This document shows positions 6,289-15,582 of a stretch of 38,960 bases of DNA, in pieces. Position numbers and translations under genes: made by a program. Position 1 is the stretch's first letter. Every line of letters starts with the position of its first letter. The notes beneath the pieces were generated by a model. The model was not told the DNA's origin. It did not search any database and saw only the letters and a list, made by a program, of their open reading frames with translations. This DNA is from SIG291 sp045543455 (lineage in GTDB: Bacteria; Bacillota; Clostridia; Lachnospirales; Lachnospiraceae). The stretch is taken from positions 1 to 38,960 of the forward strand of contig JAZQMK010000094.1 in NCBI GenBank assembly GCA_045543455.1. The letters run 5' to 3'.

Positions 6289-7512
6289 ATGAAAATGTTA
6301 GATAAAGGCGTTGTTGCCGCTAAAGGTTTTAAGGCAACAGGACTTAACGCAGGAATTAAGAATAACGTAAAAAAGGATATGGCTCTTGTATATAGTGAAG
6401 TGCCATGTAAGGTAGCAGGAACATTTACAACTAATCTTGTAAAGGCAGCTCCTGTAAAATGGGACCAAAAGGTTGTATACGAATCACCTATGGCACAGGC
6501 AGTAGTAGTTAACTCAGGTGTTGCTAATGCTTGTACAGGTGAAGTTGGCTATGGATATTGTATGGATATGGCTAAAGCTGTAGCAGATGAACTTAATATT
6601 CCACAGGATGCAGTTTTAGTGGCATCAACAGGTGTTATTGGTAAGCAGTTACCAATGGATGTGATTAAGGCTGGTATTAAGAAGCTTCCAGCTGGGCTTG
6701 GCGATACATTAGCTGATTGTGATTTGGCAGCAGAGGCTATTATGACAACAGATACAGTACCTAAAAAGGTTGCTGTTTCAGTTATGATTGGTGGTAAAGA
6801 AGTAACAATTGGCGGTATGTGCAAAGGTTCAGGTATGATTCATCCAAATATGGCTACAATGCTTGGATTTATCACAACTGATGTTAACATCAGCAAGGAA
6901 TTATTACAGAAGGCTTTAAGCAATATTATCGCAGATACATTTAATATGATTTCAGTTGATGGCGACACATCAACCAATGACACAGTTTTGGTATTAGCAA
7001 ATGGTCTTGCAGGCAACGAAGAAATTACAGAAGAAAATGAAGATTATAAGACATTTTATGATGCTCTATACTATGTAAATGAAGTTCTTGCAAAGAAGAT
7101 TGCAGAGGATGGCGAAGGTGCAACATGTCTTTTTGAGGTAAAGGTTGTAAATGCGGCAACAAAGGCACAGGCAGTTACACTTAGTAAGTCTATTGTAACA
7201 TCAAGCCTTACAAAGGCAGCAGTTTTCGGACACGATGCTAACTGGGGAAGAATCCTTTGTGCAATGGGTTATTCAACAGCCAATTTCGACCCTGAAAAGG
7301 TTGATATTTACTTTGAAAGCGAAGCAGGCAAGCTTAAAATTGTTGAAAATGGTATGGCAACTGATTATAGCGAAGAATTTGCAACAGAGATTTTATCAAA
7401 GAAGCAGGTAACAGCAATTGCAGATATCAAGCAGGGTAGTGAAAGTGCTACAGCTTGGGGTTGCGATTTAACATTTGACTATGTTAAAATAAATGCGGAT
7501 TATCGTTCGTAG
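6289..7512 (+). CDS. argJ: Bifunctional ornithine acetyltransferase / N-acetylglutamate synthase
   Basis: 407 residues, normal length. It moves the acetyl group from N-acetylornithine to glutamate, recycling acetyl in the arginine cycle. The self-cleavage site is seen in HPNMATMLGF, where Thr190 would become the N-terminal nucleophile of the beta chain. The upstream STGVIGKQLP oxyanion segment and the C-terminal SATAWGCDLTFDYVKINADY are intact. Whether it also uses acetyl-CoA (bifunctional) or only acetylornithine cannot be decided here; no argE or separate argA is present. The ATG at 6289 is preceded by AAAGGAGG, the second SD of the structured element. Confidence 0.95.
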   Translation: MKMLDKGVVAAKGFKATGLNAGIKNNVKKDMALVYSEVPCKVAGTFTTNLVKAAPVKWDQKVVYESPMAQAVVVNSGVANACTGEVGYGYCMDMAKAVADELNIPQDAVLVASTGVIGKQLPMDVIKAGIKKLPAGLGDTLADCDLAAEAIMTTDTVPKKVAVSVMIGGKEVTIGGMCKGSGMIHPNMATMLGFITTDVNISKELLQKALSNIIADTFNMISVDGDTSTNDTVLVLANGLAGNEEITEENEDYKTFYDALYYVNEVLAKKIAEDGEGATCLFEVKVVNAATKAQAVTLSKSIVTSSLTKAAVFGHDANWGRILCAMGYSTANFDPEKVDIYFESEAGKLKIVENGMATDYSEEFATEILSKKQVTAIADIKQGSESATAWGCDLTFDYVKINADYRS

Positions 7513-7521
7513 GAGGATATT

Positions 7522-8418
7522 ATGGAAAAAGATTTAGAATTACAAAAGGCAGAGGTGCTTATAGAAGCATTACCTTACATACAAAAATTTAATCGTAAGA
7601 TTATCGTTGTTAAATACGGCGGAAGTGCTATGGTTGACGAAGATTTAAAGAGAAAAGTAATTGAAGACGTTGTATTACTTAAGCTTGTAGGCTTTAAGCC
7701 TATTATCGTTCATGGTGGCGGTAAGGAAATTACAAAGTGGATTGACAAGGTTGGTATGGATACTAAGTTTGTTAACGGTCTTCGTGTTACAGATGAACCA
7801 ACAATGGAGATAGCAGAGATGGTTCTTAACAAGGTTAATAAAAGCCTTGTAAAAATCGTTGAAGAATTAGGTGTTAAGGCTTGCGGTATCAGTGGTAAGG
7901 ACGGCGCAATGCTTCAGGTTAATAAGAAATATTCTAACGGTGAAGATATCGGATTTGTAGGTGAGGTTAAAAATGTTGATCCAAGCATTATTTACACACT
8001 TCTTGAAAATGATTTCTTACCAATTATCTGTCCAATCGGTGTAGATGATGACTTTAATACATACAACATCAATGCAGATGATGCGGCATGCGCTATTGCA
8101 ACAGCAGTTAATGCAGAAAAGCTTGCGTTCTTAACAGATATTGAAGGCGTATATAAGGATCCTTCAGACAAGTCTACTTTAATATCAGAGCTTAGCCTTG
8201 ATGAAGCAAGAGCATTAATCAGTGACGGATTTATTGGTGGCGGTATGCTTCCAAAGCTTAATAACTGTATCGATGCTATTGAAAGTGGCGTATCAAGAGT
8301 TCACATTTTAGACGGAAGAAAGCCACATTGCCTATTGTTAGAAATATTTACTAACAAAGGGATTGGGACTGCTATTTTAAATAACAATGCAGAGAGGTTT
8401 TACAATGGAGACAAATAA
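7522..8418 (+). CDS. argB: Acetylglutamate kinase
   Basis: 298 residues, normal length. It phosphorylates N-acetylglutamate with ATP, the second step of the pathway. The phosphate-binding VVKYGGSAM, the substrate loop IIVHGGGKEIT, the NADDAACAIATAVNAEKL segment and FIGGGMLPKL near the C-terminus are all present. The N-terminal ~25 residues form the extra helix typical of arginine-inhibited, hexameric forms, so feedback inhibition is plausible. It starts 9 bp after argJ and overlaps argD by 14 bp. Confidence 0.97.
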   Translation: MEKDLELQKAEVLIEALPYIQKFNRKIIVVKYGGSAMVDEDLKRKVIEDVVLLKLVGFKPIIVHGGGKEITKWIDKVGMDTKFVNGLRVTDEPTMEIAEMVLNKVNKSLVKIVEELGVKACGISGKDGAMLQVNKKYSNGEDIGFVGEVKNVDPSIIYTLLENDFLPIICPIGVDDDFNTYNINADDAACAIATAVNAEKLAFLTDIEGVYKDPSDKSTLISELSLDEARALISDGFIGGGMLPKLNNCIDAIESGVSRVHILDGRKPHCLLLEIFTNKGIGTAILNNNAERFYNGDK

Positions 8419-9586
8419 GATTATAGATATGGCTGAAAGCAATTTAATACATACATATAATCGTTATCAGATAGTATTTGACCATGGTAATGGTGTGCAT
8501 TTATATGATAACGATGGTAAGGAATATCTTGATTTCTGTGCTGGTATTGCTGTATTTGCTTTAGGCTACAATAATAAAAAATATAATGATGCCATAAAGG
8601 CACAGGTGGACAAGATTGTTCACACATCTAACTACTATTACAGCGAGCCAATGGCTTTAGCAGCAGCAAAGTTAGTTAAGGCAAGCGGACTTGATAAGGT
8701 ATTCTTTACTAATAGTGGTACAGAAGCTATTGAAGGTGCAATTAAGCTTGCTAAAAAATATGCATATTTAAAGGATGGAAGCACAGACCATGAGATTATA
8801 GCTATGAATCATTCCTTCCACGGAAGAAGTATGGGTGCTTTATCTGTTACAGGTAATAAGAAATATCAGGAAGCCTTTGGACCATTGATTCCAGGTATTA
8901 AATTTGCTGATTATAATGATTTAGACAGCGTTAAGGCATTAATCAATGATAAGACTTGTGCTATTCTTTTTGAAACAGTACAGGGTGAAGGCGGTATTTT
9001 CCCTGCTACAAAAGAATTTATTAAAGAAGTAAGAAAGATATGTGATGAAAAGGGAATACTTCTTATTCTTGATGAAATTCAGTGTGGTATGGGTCGTACA
9101 GGTTCTATGTTTGCATATCAGCAATATGGTGTAACACCAGATATTATGACATGTGCAAAGGCATTAGGCTGTGGTATACCTGTTGGCGCATTTGTTGCAA
9201 AAGCAGATGTTGCAAAGGCTTTAGTACCTGGTGACCATGGAACAACTTACGGCGGTAATCCGCTTGCTACTCAAGCAGTAAGCACAGTATTTGATATATT
9301 TGAAGAAGAGAATATATTAGAAAATGTAAAAAAAGTTGGAAAATATTTAGAGGAACAATTAGAGCTTCTTGCAAAGGAATATGACAGCGTTAAAGAACGC
9401 CGTGGTATGGGTCTTATGCAGGGAATTGAGCTTAATATACCAGTGGGTGATGTTGTTAAAAAGGCTATGGATGCCGGGCTTATACTTATTTCGGCAAGTC
9501 AAAACGTAATACGTTTTGTACCACCTTTAATTATTACAAAGGAAGATGTAGATAAGATGATAGCGATTTTGAAGGATTGTCTTTAA
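8405..9586 (+). CDS. argD: Acetylornithine aminotransferase
   Basis: 393 residues. A PLP enzyme that converts N-acetylglutamate semialdehyde to N-acetylornithine. Visible are FTNSGTEAIEGAIKLA (phosphate binding), NHSFHGRSMGALSVTG, LILDEIQCGMGRTG (PLP ring aspartate) and the Schiff-base lysine in TCAKALGCGIPVGAF. I start at the ATG at 8405, inside the end of argB, because GAGAGG is 7 bp upstream; an in-frame ATG at 8387 would add six residues and has no good SD. Succinyldiaminopimelate aminotransferase activity is also common in this family. Confidence 0.95.
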   Translation: METNKIIDMAESNLIHTYNRYQIVFDHGNGVHLYDNDGKEYLDFCAGIAVFALGYNNKKYNDAIKAQVDKIVHTSNYYYSEPMALAAAKLVKASGLDKVFFTNSGTEAIEGAIKLAKKYAYLKDGSTDHEIIAMNHSFHGRSMGALSVTGNKKYQEAFGPLIPGIKFADYNDLDSVKALINDKTCAILFETVQGEGGIFPATKEFIKEVRKICDEKGILLILDEIQCGMGRTGSMFAYQQYGVTPDIMTCAKALGCGIPVGAFVAKADVAKALVPGDHGTTYGGNPLATQAVSTVFDIFEEENILENVKKVGKYLEEQLELLAKEYDSVKERRGMGLMQGIELNIPVGDVVKKAMDAGLILISASQNVIRFVPPLIITKEDVDKMIAILKDCL

Positions 9587-9604
9587 AATTAAAGGAGGTT
9601 TTAT

Positions 9605-10873
9605 ATGACCGTAAAAAGAAAATTAGCATTTGTACTAGTGCTGGTGTTGTCAATTGTAGCATTTGGCTGTAAAAAGCAGACTACATATAATGAATTGTAT
9701 GTGGAAAATACAAGTATAGACAAGGAATTGGAAGAAGAAATAACTGTCTATTATACAGATGAGAATTTGAAAAACTTTTTTAAAGAGGCCATTGCAAAGT
9801 ATAACGAGCAATATCCAAATATAAAAATAGAGGCTGTATATAAGGCTAAAGGAAATTATCTTGATGATATAATCAAGAGTAATACAACTGAAAAAATACC
9901 ATATGATTTATATCTTATAAGTCATGATCAGTTAGAAAAAGCATATTTATCAGGAATTGCTAAAGAAAACAACAATAAGGAAGTGTTTAATTCCGATAAT
10001 TATGCAAGTGCTGCAATTGATTCTATAACTTATAATGGGAAGATGATAGGATATCCATTGTTTTATGATACATCATGCTTTGTTACAAATAAAATGTACA
10101 GAGAAGAAACTATTAAAACCTTTGATGAGCTGACTTTATATGCAGAAACCTTTGAACCAACAGAGGAAATGAAAGAATTCCAATCCATATTTGAGTGGAA
10201 TGTATCAGATGTTGTAAGTAACTATGCATTTATCGGAGGAACTGTTAATATCACTGGTAATACAGGTGATCAAAGGCAAATGATAAATATATATAATGAC
10301 GAAACAATAGCAGTATTAAAGCAGTTTCAGAATCTTAAGACATATTTTAGTATTGATAGAACAAAGGTAGAAGATGGCTATATAATGAAACAGTTTTTAG
10401 GAAATAGAACGGCATGTGGAATCTTTAATACAGACGAGCTTCATCAGATAACCGTTACCGGAAAGGAATATGAAATATCTGCCATTCCGGGCATAAATAT
10501 TAATGATTCTGATGAAAATGACATAATAGAGGCAAAGCCTTTGTCAATAACAGAGGTAGTAGTGGTTAATCCTTATTCAAAAAAACAGGCCATTGCGATG
10601 TCATTTGCTGAATTTCTTACAATTGATGCAGCAGATATGTTATATGAAACTGCAGGTGAATTTAGTTGCAAAAAAAGTGTTGTTTATGAAATAGAACAAT
10701 TAAATGCTTTAATGAATATATATTGTAACTCGGTGCCAAAGACTAAACTTATGGATTTATCTGAGCTGTACATGTATATAGAAATAATGTTCCACAATAT
10801 TTGGGATGGTTCTAGTGTAGAAATTGAGCTTGCCAAGGTTAAAGATTATCTAAATGGCCAGCTGAAGGAATAG
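9605..10873 (+). CDS. Extracellular solute-binding lipoprotein, ABC type
   Basis: 422 residues. The N-terminus is a lipoprotein signal: basic start, hydrophobic core LAFVLVLVLSIV, lipobox AFGC, with Cys22 lipidated. The mature protein looks like a family-1 (sugar or peptide) binding protein: ITVYYTDENLKNFFKEAI, IKIEAVY, a hinge-like YDLYLISHDQLEKAY, and YPLFYDTSCFVTNKMY. No permease or ATPase gene is nearby, so the partner transporter is unknown, or the protein is a sensor. It begins 18 bp after argD with AAAGGAGG, so it may be co-transcribed with the arg genes. Its 3' end overlaps the opposite gene by 35 bp. Confidence 0.75.
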   Translation: MTVKRKLAFVLVLVLSIVAFGCKKQTTYNELYVENTSIDKELEEEITVYYTDENLKNFFKEAIAKYNEQYPNIKIEAVYKAKGNYLDDIIKSNTTEKIPYDLYLISHDQLEKAYLSGIAKENNNKEVFNSDNYASAAIDSITYNGKMIGYPLFYDTSCFVTNKMYREETIKTFDELTLYAETFEPTEEMKEFQSIFEWNVSDVVSNYAFIGGTVNITGNTGDQRQMINIYNDETIAVLKQFQNLKTYFSIDRTKVEDGYIMKQFLGNRTACGIFNTDELHQITVTGKEYEISAIPGININDSDENDIIEAKPLSITEVVVVNPYSKKQAIAMSFAEFLTIDAADMLYETAGEFSCKKSVVYEIEQLNALMNIYCNSVPKTKLMDLSELYMYIEIMFHNIWDGSSVEIELAKVKDYLNGQLKE

Positions 10874-11249
10874 AATTTAAAATGAATTCAAATAAAAGAC
10901 CGGATATAAACCATAATGGTGCATAATCCAATCTGATAACGCCGCATATGTTATATGGGGCGTTATTGTAATTCCAAGGGCATATCCCAAAGGAACTTAA
11001 AATCATTCCGAAGATAAATTCACCAATGAAAATAAGAATCGCATAAATTGCTCCACGAATTATGAAATTATTATTACCAATAAGATGACTAATAGGTTTT
11101 ATAAAGGCTGCACAACCATATATAGGAAACATCCATATGGATGTGTTGGCACTTAATGAAAAGTCCGAATTTGTCATTGAAAGAAAACCAGTCCAAAAAA
11201 CTTCAAGTAATATTCCTATAGTTCCGCAAATAAAAAATTCTCTTTTCAA
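10839..11249 (-). CDS. Putative ABC-transporter type IV family membrane protein (CmpB-like)
   Basis: 136 residues with four or five membrane helices. The segment CPWNYNNAPYNICGVIRLDYAPLWF is the hallmark of the CmpB-like family (PF06541), whose role is unknown despite its name. The start is a TTG at 11247-11249, supported by GGGGGAGG just upstream; no ATG gives a better fit. It converges on the preceding lipoprotein gene and overlaps it by 35 bp, with no terminator between them. Confidence 0.65.
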   Translation of the reverse strand: MKREFFICGTIGILLEVFWTGFLSMTNSDFSLSANTSIWMFPIYGCAAFIKPISHLIGNNNFIIRGAIYAILIFIGEFIFGMILSSFGICPWNYNNAPYNICGVIRLDYAPLWFISGLLFEFILNSIPSAGHLDNL

Positions 11250-11281
11250 AAAATACCTCCCCCAATTTTCAGAAAAAATGC

Positions 11282-11310
11282 TTGATTTATTTTGTTAAAA
11301 ATTATACAAT
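11282..11310 (+). promoter_or_regulatory. Promoter of the PocR-GGDEF / OPT / PqqD operon
   Basis: TTGATT (11282-11287) and TACAAT (11305-11310), 17-bp spacer, about 105 bp before the first gene. Confidence 0.5.
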
Positions 11311-11415
11311 AATATCATAGGTGCATTGTACATTTTAACAATACTATATTGTTCGATGATATGATGATATTTATTCATATTAATTGAATTTATAGAGGGA
11401 AAAGAGGGAAACCTT

Positions 11416-12414
11416 ATGCATATAACAGATTTTTTTGATTTAACATTATTATCACAGGTTATGACAGAGTGGTCTAAATCAACCGGTATGGCAACAATAG
11501 CTATGGATGCAGACGGTGAGTATATTTCAGGTGAGATTGGTTTTAAGGATTTTTGTACAAAGTACACTAGAGGAACCACAGAAGGCCTGAGGCGTTGCGT
11601 TGCCTGTGATAGTGGCAATAAAGGAGTTTATTATTGTCACGCAGGGCTTATGGACTTTAGCTTTGATATAACATTAGATGATGGAACTTTGTTAGGTAAA
11701 ATTATTGGTGGGCAGATATTAGCTTCTGAACCAGATTATAATAGTTTTATTCAGTTGGCTGATGAACTTGGAATTGACCGTAACGAGTATCTTAACGCAT
11801 TAGGACAGATAGAGATACGTTCTGAAGAAGCTATAAAAGCATCAGCTTATCTTTTAGGAAGAGTAGTTAATCTTTTGGTTAATTCTGAATATATAAAGTA
11901 TAAACAGAAGAATGTTATACGAGAGCTGGACGAAGAGAATAAACAGGATGTACTTACTGGTGTATATAACAAAAAAACTTGTCAGAATTATCTTGAGTAT
12001 AGATTGGAAAAGCGTACAAGAGTGCCATTTGCTTTACTTTTGATAGATATAGATAATTTTAAAGAAGTAAACGACAGCTGGGGACATATATGCGGAGATC
12101 ATGCCCTTATAGAAGTCGCAGATACTATTTGCAAAGTGTTCGATGAAAATTCTATGGTTGGCAGATTTGGAGGCGATGAGTTTATGGTCATTATGAAAAA
12201 TACATATGACAAAGAACTTGTTTACAATAAGGCTAAAAAGATTTGTGAAACTATAAAATTACTTGATGTAGATGGAGATCCGAACAAAAAGATAACAATT
12301 AGCGTAGGAATCTCGTTCTATCCAGATGATGGGAATGAATATGAGACTTTGATGGAAATGGCAGATAAGGCTCTATATAGTGTTAAGCATAATGGTAAGG
12401 ATGGTTATAAGTAA
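11416..12414 (+). CDS. PocR sensor domain - GGDEF diguanylate cyclase
   Basis: 332 residues. Residues ~5-160 match the PocR ligand-binding domain (FGYDLTLLSQVM-like start, then RCVACDSGNKGVYYCHAGLMDF with its cysteines, and GGQILASEPD). Residues ~175-332 are a GGDEF domain with the intact motif RFGGDEFMVIM and the metal aspartate in IDIDNFKEVND, so it should make cyclic di-GMP. The usual RxxD inhibitory site upstream of GGDEF is absent. No membrane segment is seen; it is cytosolic. It is first in an operon with an OPT transporter 30 bp downstream, so it may sense a compound related to that transporter. PocR ligands in other systems are small hydrocarbons such as 1,3-propanediol. Confidence 0.8.
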   Translation: MHITDFFDLTLLSQVMTEWSKSTGMATIAMDADGEYISGEIGFKDFCTKYTRGTTEGLRRCVACDSGNKGVYYCHAGLMDFSFDITLDDGTLLGKIIGGQILASEPDYNSFIQLADELGIDRNEYLNALGQIEIRSEEAIKASAYLLGRVVNLLVNSEYIKYKQKNVIRELDEENKQDVLTGVYNKKTCQNYLEYRLEKRTRVPFALLLIDIDNFKEVNDSWGHICGDHALIEVADTICKVFDENSMVGRFGGDEFMVIMKNTYDKELVYNKAKKICETIKLLDVDGDPNKKITISVGISFYPDDGNEYETLMEMADKALYSVKHNGKDGYK

Positions 12415-12443
12415 AATACAAGACAGAACAGGAGAATTTATTT

Positions 12444-14360
12444 ATGAATGAGAAAAAAGAATTCACACCGTATATACCAGCGGATAAGGTAACACCTGAG
12501 ATTACAGTGTTATCAATAATTTCAGGTATATTTTTGGCGATAATATTTGGTGCTGCCAATGCATATTTAGGACTTAGAGTAGGTATGACTGTTTCAGCAT
12601 CAATTCCGGCTGCAGTTATGGCTATGGGAGTTATCCGTGTATTGTTTAAGAAAAATTCTATTTTAGAGAGTAATATAGTACAGACTATTGGTTCTGCAGG
12701 TGAATCAGTAGCAGCAGGTGCAATTTTTACAATCCCGGCATTATTCTTATGGGCAGCAGAAGGTAAGATGGAATCACCGGATATTCTTGAAATTACTCTT
12801 ATTGCATTAATTGGTGGTTTGCTTGGTGTGTTTTTTATGGTGCCACTAAGAAATGCTCTTATAGTAAAAGAACATGGTATATTGCCATATCCTGAAGGTA
12901 CAGCCTGTGCAGAAGTATTGCTCGCAGGTGAAGAAGGTGGTGCTAATGCATCAACAGTATTTGCAGGTATGGGATTTGCAGCTTTATTTAAGGTTATTAT
13001 TGATGGTATAAAGGCAGTTCCTGGTGAAGTGTCATTAAAGATTAAGAATTTTTCAGGTGAAATCGGAACTCAGATTTATCCTGCAGTATTAAGTGTTGGT
13101 TATATCTGTGGACCACGTATTGCATCTTATATGTTTGCCGGCGGTGTATTCAGCTGGATGGTAGTGATTCCACTTATTGTTCTATTTGGTAAGGATTTAA
13201 TTCTTTATCCGGGAACAGTGGCAATTGGTGAAATGTATGCAGCAGATGGCGCAAGTGCTATTTGGAGTTCGTATATCAGATACATTGGTGCAGGTGCATT
13301 AGCAGCAGGTGGTATTATAAGCCTTATTAAATCATTGCCTCTTATTGTTCGTACATTTAGAGATGCAATTAAGAGTATGAAGGGCTCTAAAGGTGGTAGC
13401 ACTTTAAGAACAGAACAGGATCTTAGCATTAAGGTTGTTATTATAGCTATAGCAATCTGTACATTACTTGTATGGTTAATTCCAGCAATTCCTGTAAGCT
13501 TACTTGGAGCAGTAATAGTTGTAATATTTGGTTTCTTCTTTGCAACAGTATCATCACGTATGGTTGGGTTAGTAGGTAGTAGTAATAATCCGGTATCGGG
13601 TATGGCTATTGCAACATTGCTTATAACAACTGTTATTTTAAGAGTTACAGGAGATACAGGCGTATCAGGTATGCAGGCAGCTATCGCAATTGGCTCAATC
13701 ATTTGTATAGTTGCAGCTATTTCAGGTGATACATCACAGGATTTAAAGACAGGTTATCTTTTAGGCTCTACACCAAAGAAGCAACAGATTGGTGAAGTTA
13801 TAGGTGTTATAGCATCAGCACTTGTTATTGGTATTACACTTTTTGTATTAAATAAAGCATATGGATTTGGTTCACAACAACTTGGTGCACCACAGGCAAC
13901 ACTTATGAAGATGATTATTGAAGGTGTTATGGAGAATAACCTTCCATGGAACCTTGTATTTATTGGTGTATTTATGGCAGTGGTAGTAGAAATTATTGGT
14001 ATTCCAGTACTTCCATTTGCAATTGGTGTATACCTTCCGGTACATCTTAACGCTTGTATTATGATAGGTGGTCTTGTTCGTCTTGCATTTGATAAGATGA
14101 AGAGAAAAGAAGAAGAAAAGAAAGCAATTGTTAATGATGGTATTCTTTTCTGTTCAGGAATGATTGCTGGTGAAGGTTTGGTTGGTATACTTCTTGCAAT
14201 CCTTGCAATTTTCGGTATTGATAAATATATTGATATTTCGGATATTCTTAACCTTCCGGAAGTGGTAGCCAATATTGGAAGCTTAGTGGTATTAGGTCTT
14301 ATGATACTTACAATACTCAAATTCTCAATTTGGAAAAAGGGTGCTAAGAGTGAAAAGTAA
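12444..14360 (+). CDS. OPT-family oligopeptide transporter
   Basis: 638 residues with about 15-16 membrane helices. The N-terminal GAANAYLGLRVGMTVSASIP, then NIVQTIGSAGESVAAGAIFT and the LPYPEGTACAEVL loop, are signatures of the OPT/YSL superfamily; GDTSQDLKTGYLLG and the C-terminal ENNLPWNLVFIG agree. It imports small peptides or metal chelates; the substrate is not readable from the sequence. The ATG at 12444 has CAGGAG upstream. The next gene, PqqD-like, overlaps its end by 11 bp, so the two are translationally coupled. Confidence 0.92.
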   Translation: MNEKKEFTPYIPADKVTPEITVLSIISGIFLAIIFGAANAYLGLRVGMTVSASIPAAVMAMGVIRVLFKKNSILESNIVQTIGSAGESVAAGAIFTIPALFLWAAEGKMESPDILEITLIALIGGLLGVFFMVPLRNALIVKEHGILPYPEGTACAEVLLAGEEGGANASTVFAGMGFAALFKVIIDGIKAVPGEVSLKIKNFSGEIGTQIYPAVLSVGYICGPRIASYMFAGGVFSWMVVIPLIVLFGKDLILYPGTVAIGEMYAADGASAIWSSYIRYIGAGALAAGGIISLIKSLPLIVRTFRDAIKSMKGSKGGSTLRTEQDLSIKVVIIAIAICTLLVWLIPAIPVSLLGAVIVVIFGFFFATVSSRMVGLVGSSNNPVSGMAIATLLITTVILRVTGDTGVSGMQAAIAIGSIICIVAAISGDTSQDLKTGYLLGSTPKKQQIGEVIGVIASALVIGITLFVLNKAYGFGSQQLGAPQATLMKMIIEGVMENNLPWNLVFIGVFMAVVVEIIGIPVLPFAIGVYLPVHLNACIMIGGLVRLAFDKMKRKEEEKKAIVNDGILFCSGMIAGEGLVGILLAILAIFGIDKYIDISDILNLPEVVANIGSLVVLGLMILTILKFSIWKKGAKSEK

Positions 14361-14700
14361 GAAAGATAAAGTTTCAGAGAATTTTTTAGAAAAGATTCCA
14401 TTAAGACCACAGCATATTCCATGGTCGAAAGATGATAAAGGAATAGTAACCTTGGATATCGAAAATAAAGGTGTTTTTAACAGGATAGCCCAAAAGCTTT
14501 TAAAAAAGCCAAAGGTAACACATGTGCATTTGGACGAAATGGGAAGTTTTATATGGCCTCTGTTAGACGAAAGTAGAAATATAATAGAGCTTGGTAAGCT
14601 TGTAAAAGAGCATTTTGGAGATAAGGCCGAGCCACTCTACGAAAGACTTGTAAAATATTTAAAGATATTAGAAAGTTACAAATTCATAGAAATAAGATAA
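14350..14700 (+). CDS. PqqD-like small protein coupled to the OPT transporter
   Basis: 116 residues. PqqD-like features: an early IVTLDIENKGVFNRIAQ strand-helix, then VHLDEMGSFIWPLLDESRNI and a winged helix (ELGKLVKEHFGD, LYERLVKYLKILESYKFIEI). PqqD proteins normally hold a precursor peptide for a radical SAM enzyme, but no such enzyme or precursor is adjacent. The GTG at 14350 is chosen because AAAAAGG ends 9 bp before it; the GTG at 14341 abuts that SD. It overlaps the OPT gene and is followed at once by a terminator, so its partner is probably the transporter. Confidence 0.75.
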   Translation: MKSKKDKVSENFLEKIPLRPQHIPWSKDDKGIVTLDIENKGVFNRIAQKLLKKPKVTHVHLDEMGSFIWPLLDESRNIIELGKLVKEHFGDKAEPLYERLVKYLKILESYKFIEIR

Positions 14701-14701
14701 T

Positions 14702-14729
14702 AAAAAAGCTGCAGTGATGCAGCTTTTTT
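14702..14729. terminator. Intrinsic terminator, bidirectional
   Basis: AAAAAAGCTGCA (14702-14713), loop GTGA, and TGCAGCTTTTTT (14718-14729): a perfect 12-bp stem with T-run in both directions, between convergent genes. Confidence 0.9.
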
Positions 14730-14744
14730 GTTGGCTGTAAGTGT

Positions 14745-15293
14745 TTACGTTTCTAATATCTTATTACAAAAATCTGTTATTTCGTTAATTCTTCCTGCAA
14801 TATCTTCTTTATATTCGATAGAGCATAAACCCAATTTGCCACATGACTCAATTTCTAAATGACCATAAAAATGTTCAATACTTCCTATTATTCTTTCACA
14901 TTCTGGCATACTCGGTCCAGTTCTCAAAGCAATCGTATATCCTTTTTTTCCATGAGAGAGTTTGGCATGTGGTTCATGGGTATTGCACCATGGTGTACAT
15001 CTATCTATGAATACTTTGAATTGCCCAGGAATATCAGCCCAATATGATGGTGATACAGAAACTATTATATTGGCCCATTCATAATGACTCATAAGTGAAT
15101 CGACATCATCGTGCTGAATGCATTTGGCTGTACTATGACAACTTCTGCAACCTTTACATAGTCCAATTTCAAAGTCATCAATACAAATATTTTTTACATT
15201 AAATTTATTCTTTAAACATTCTGAAACGATATGCGCAATATCAGCTGTTGCACCATTTCTTACGGGGCTACAATTAATGACTAATGCATTCAT
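14745..15293 (-). CDS. Flavodoxin-fold NAD(P)H-dependent FMN reductase / iron-sulfur flavoprotein-like
   Basis: 182 residues. The start MNALVINCSPVRNGATADIA is the FMN-phosphate loop of the NADPH-dependent FMN reductase family. GLCKGCRSCHSTAKCIQHDDVD is the cysteine-containing loop of the iron-sulfur flavoprotein subgroup, although its spacing differs from the strict Isf motif. VSVSPSYWADIPGQFKVFIDR is the flavin-contacting segment. It is a soluble cytosolic redox protein with an unknown substrate. The ATG at 15293 is clear. It stands alone, leftward, ending at the shared terminator. Confidence 0.8.
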   Translation of the reverse strand: MNALVINCSPVRNGATADIAHIVSECLKNKFNVKNICIDDFEIGLCKGCRSCHSTAKCIQHDDVDSLMSHYEWANIIVSVSPSYWADIPGQFKVFIDRCTPWCNTHEPHAKLSHGKKGYTIALRTGPSMPECERIIGSIEHFYGHLEIESCGKLGLCSIEYKEDIAGRINEITDFCNKILET

Positions 15294-15427
15294 TTAAAAT
15301 TCTCCATTAACTTTATAATAAGTTTGATATTAATTATTATAAATTCACTTGTCAATCCCTTTTTAATAAAAAAATGGGACATTTTTTTACCGTTCATGTC
15401 ATATATTGACCACTCATGCAAAATCTA

Positions 15428-15455
15428 TTGATTTTTTTGCTCAAAATGTTATAAA
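15428..15455 (+). promoter_or_regulatory. Possible promoter of the duplicated membrane-protein cluster
   Basis: TTGATT (15428-15433) and TATAAA (15450-15455), 16-bp spacer. The rest of the gap 15294-15490 shows nothing recognised. Confidence 0.4.
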
Positions 15456-15504
15456 GAAAGTAAGAAGCAAAACAGAAATTGCTATCAAAGAAAGGAGATT
15501 CTAT

Positions 15505-15552
15505 ATGGATGAAAAATTGAATTTAAAAAATATTTTGTGCGTTTCGATTTAG
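15505..15552 (+). pseudogene. Short remnant resembling the start of the LRR gene
   Basis: A 15-codon frame (MDEKLNLKNILCVSI) with a good AAAGGAG at 15491-15497. The stretch GCGTTTCGATTT followed by a G-rich run and TTAGTG near 15539-15566 parallels GCGTTTCGATTT at about 15970-15981 in the LRR gene 15948. It is read as the truncated 5' end of a former tandem copy of that gene; a leader peptide is the alternative. Confidence 0.45.
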
Positions 15553-15582
15553 GAGAGTTATTAGTGTGAAGGAGGAATATTT

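Noticed and set aside
13205..14422. Long minus-strand open frames opposite the OPT transporter gene
   Set aside because: They are antisense to a clear membrane transporter, have no SD, and give Ile/Pro/Ser-rich sequence typical of reverse-frame shadows.
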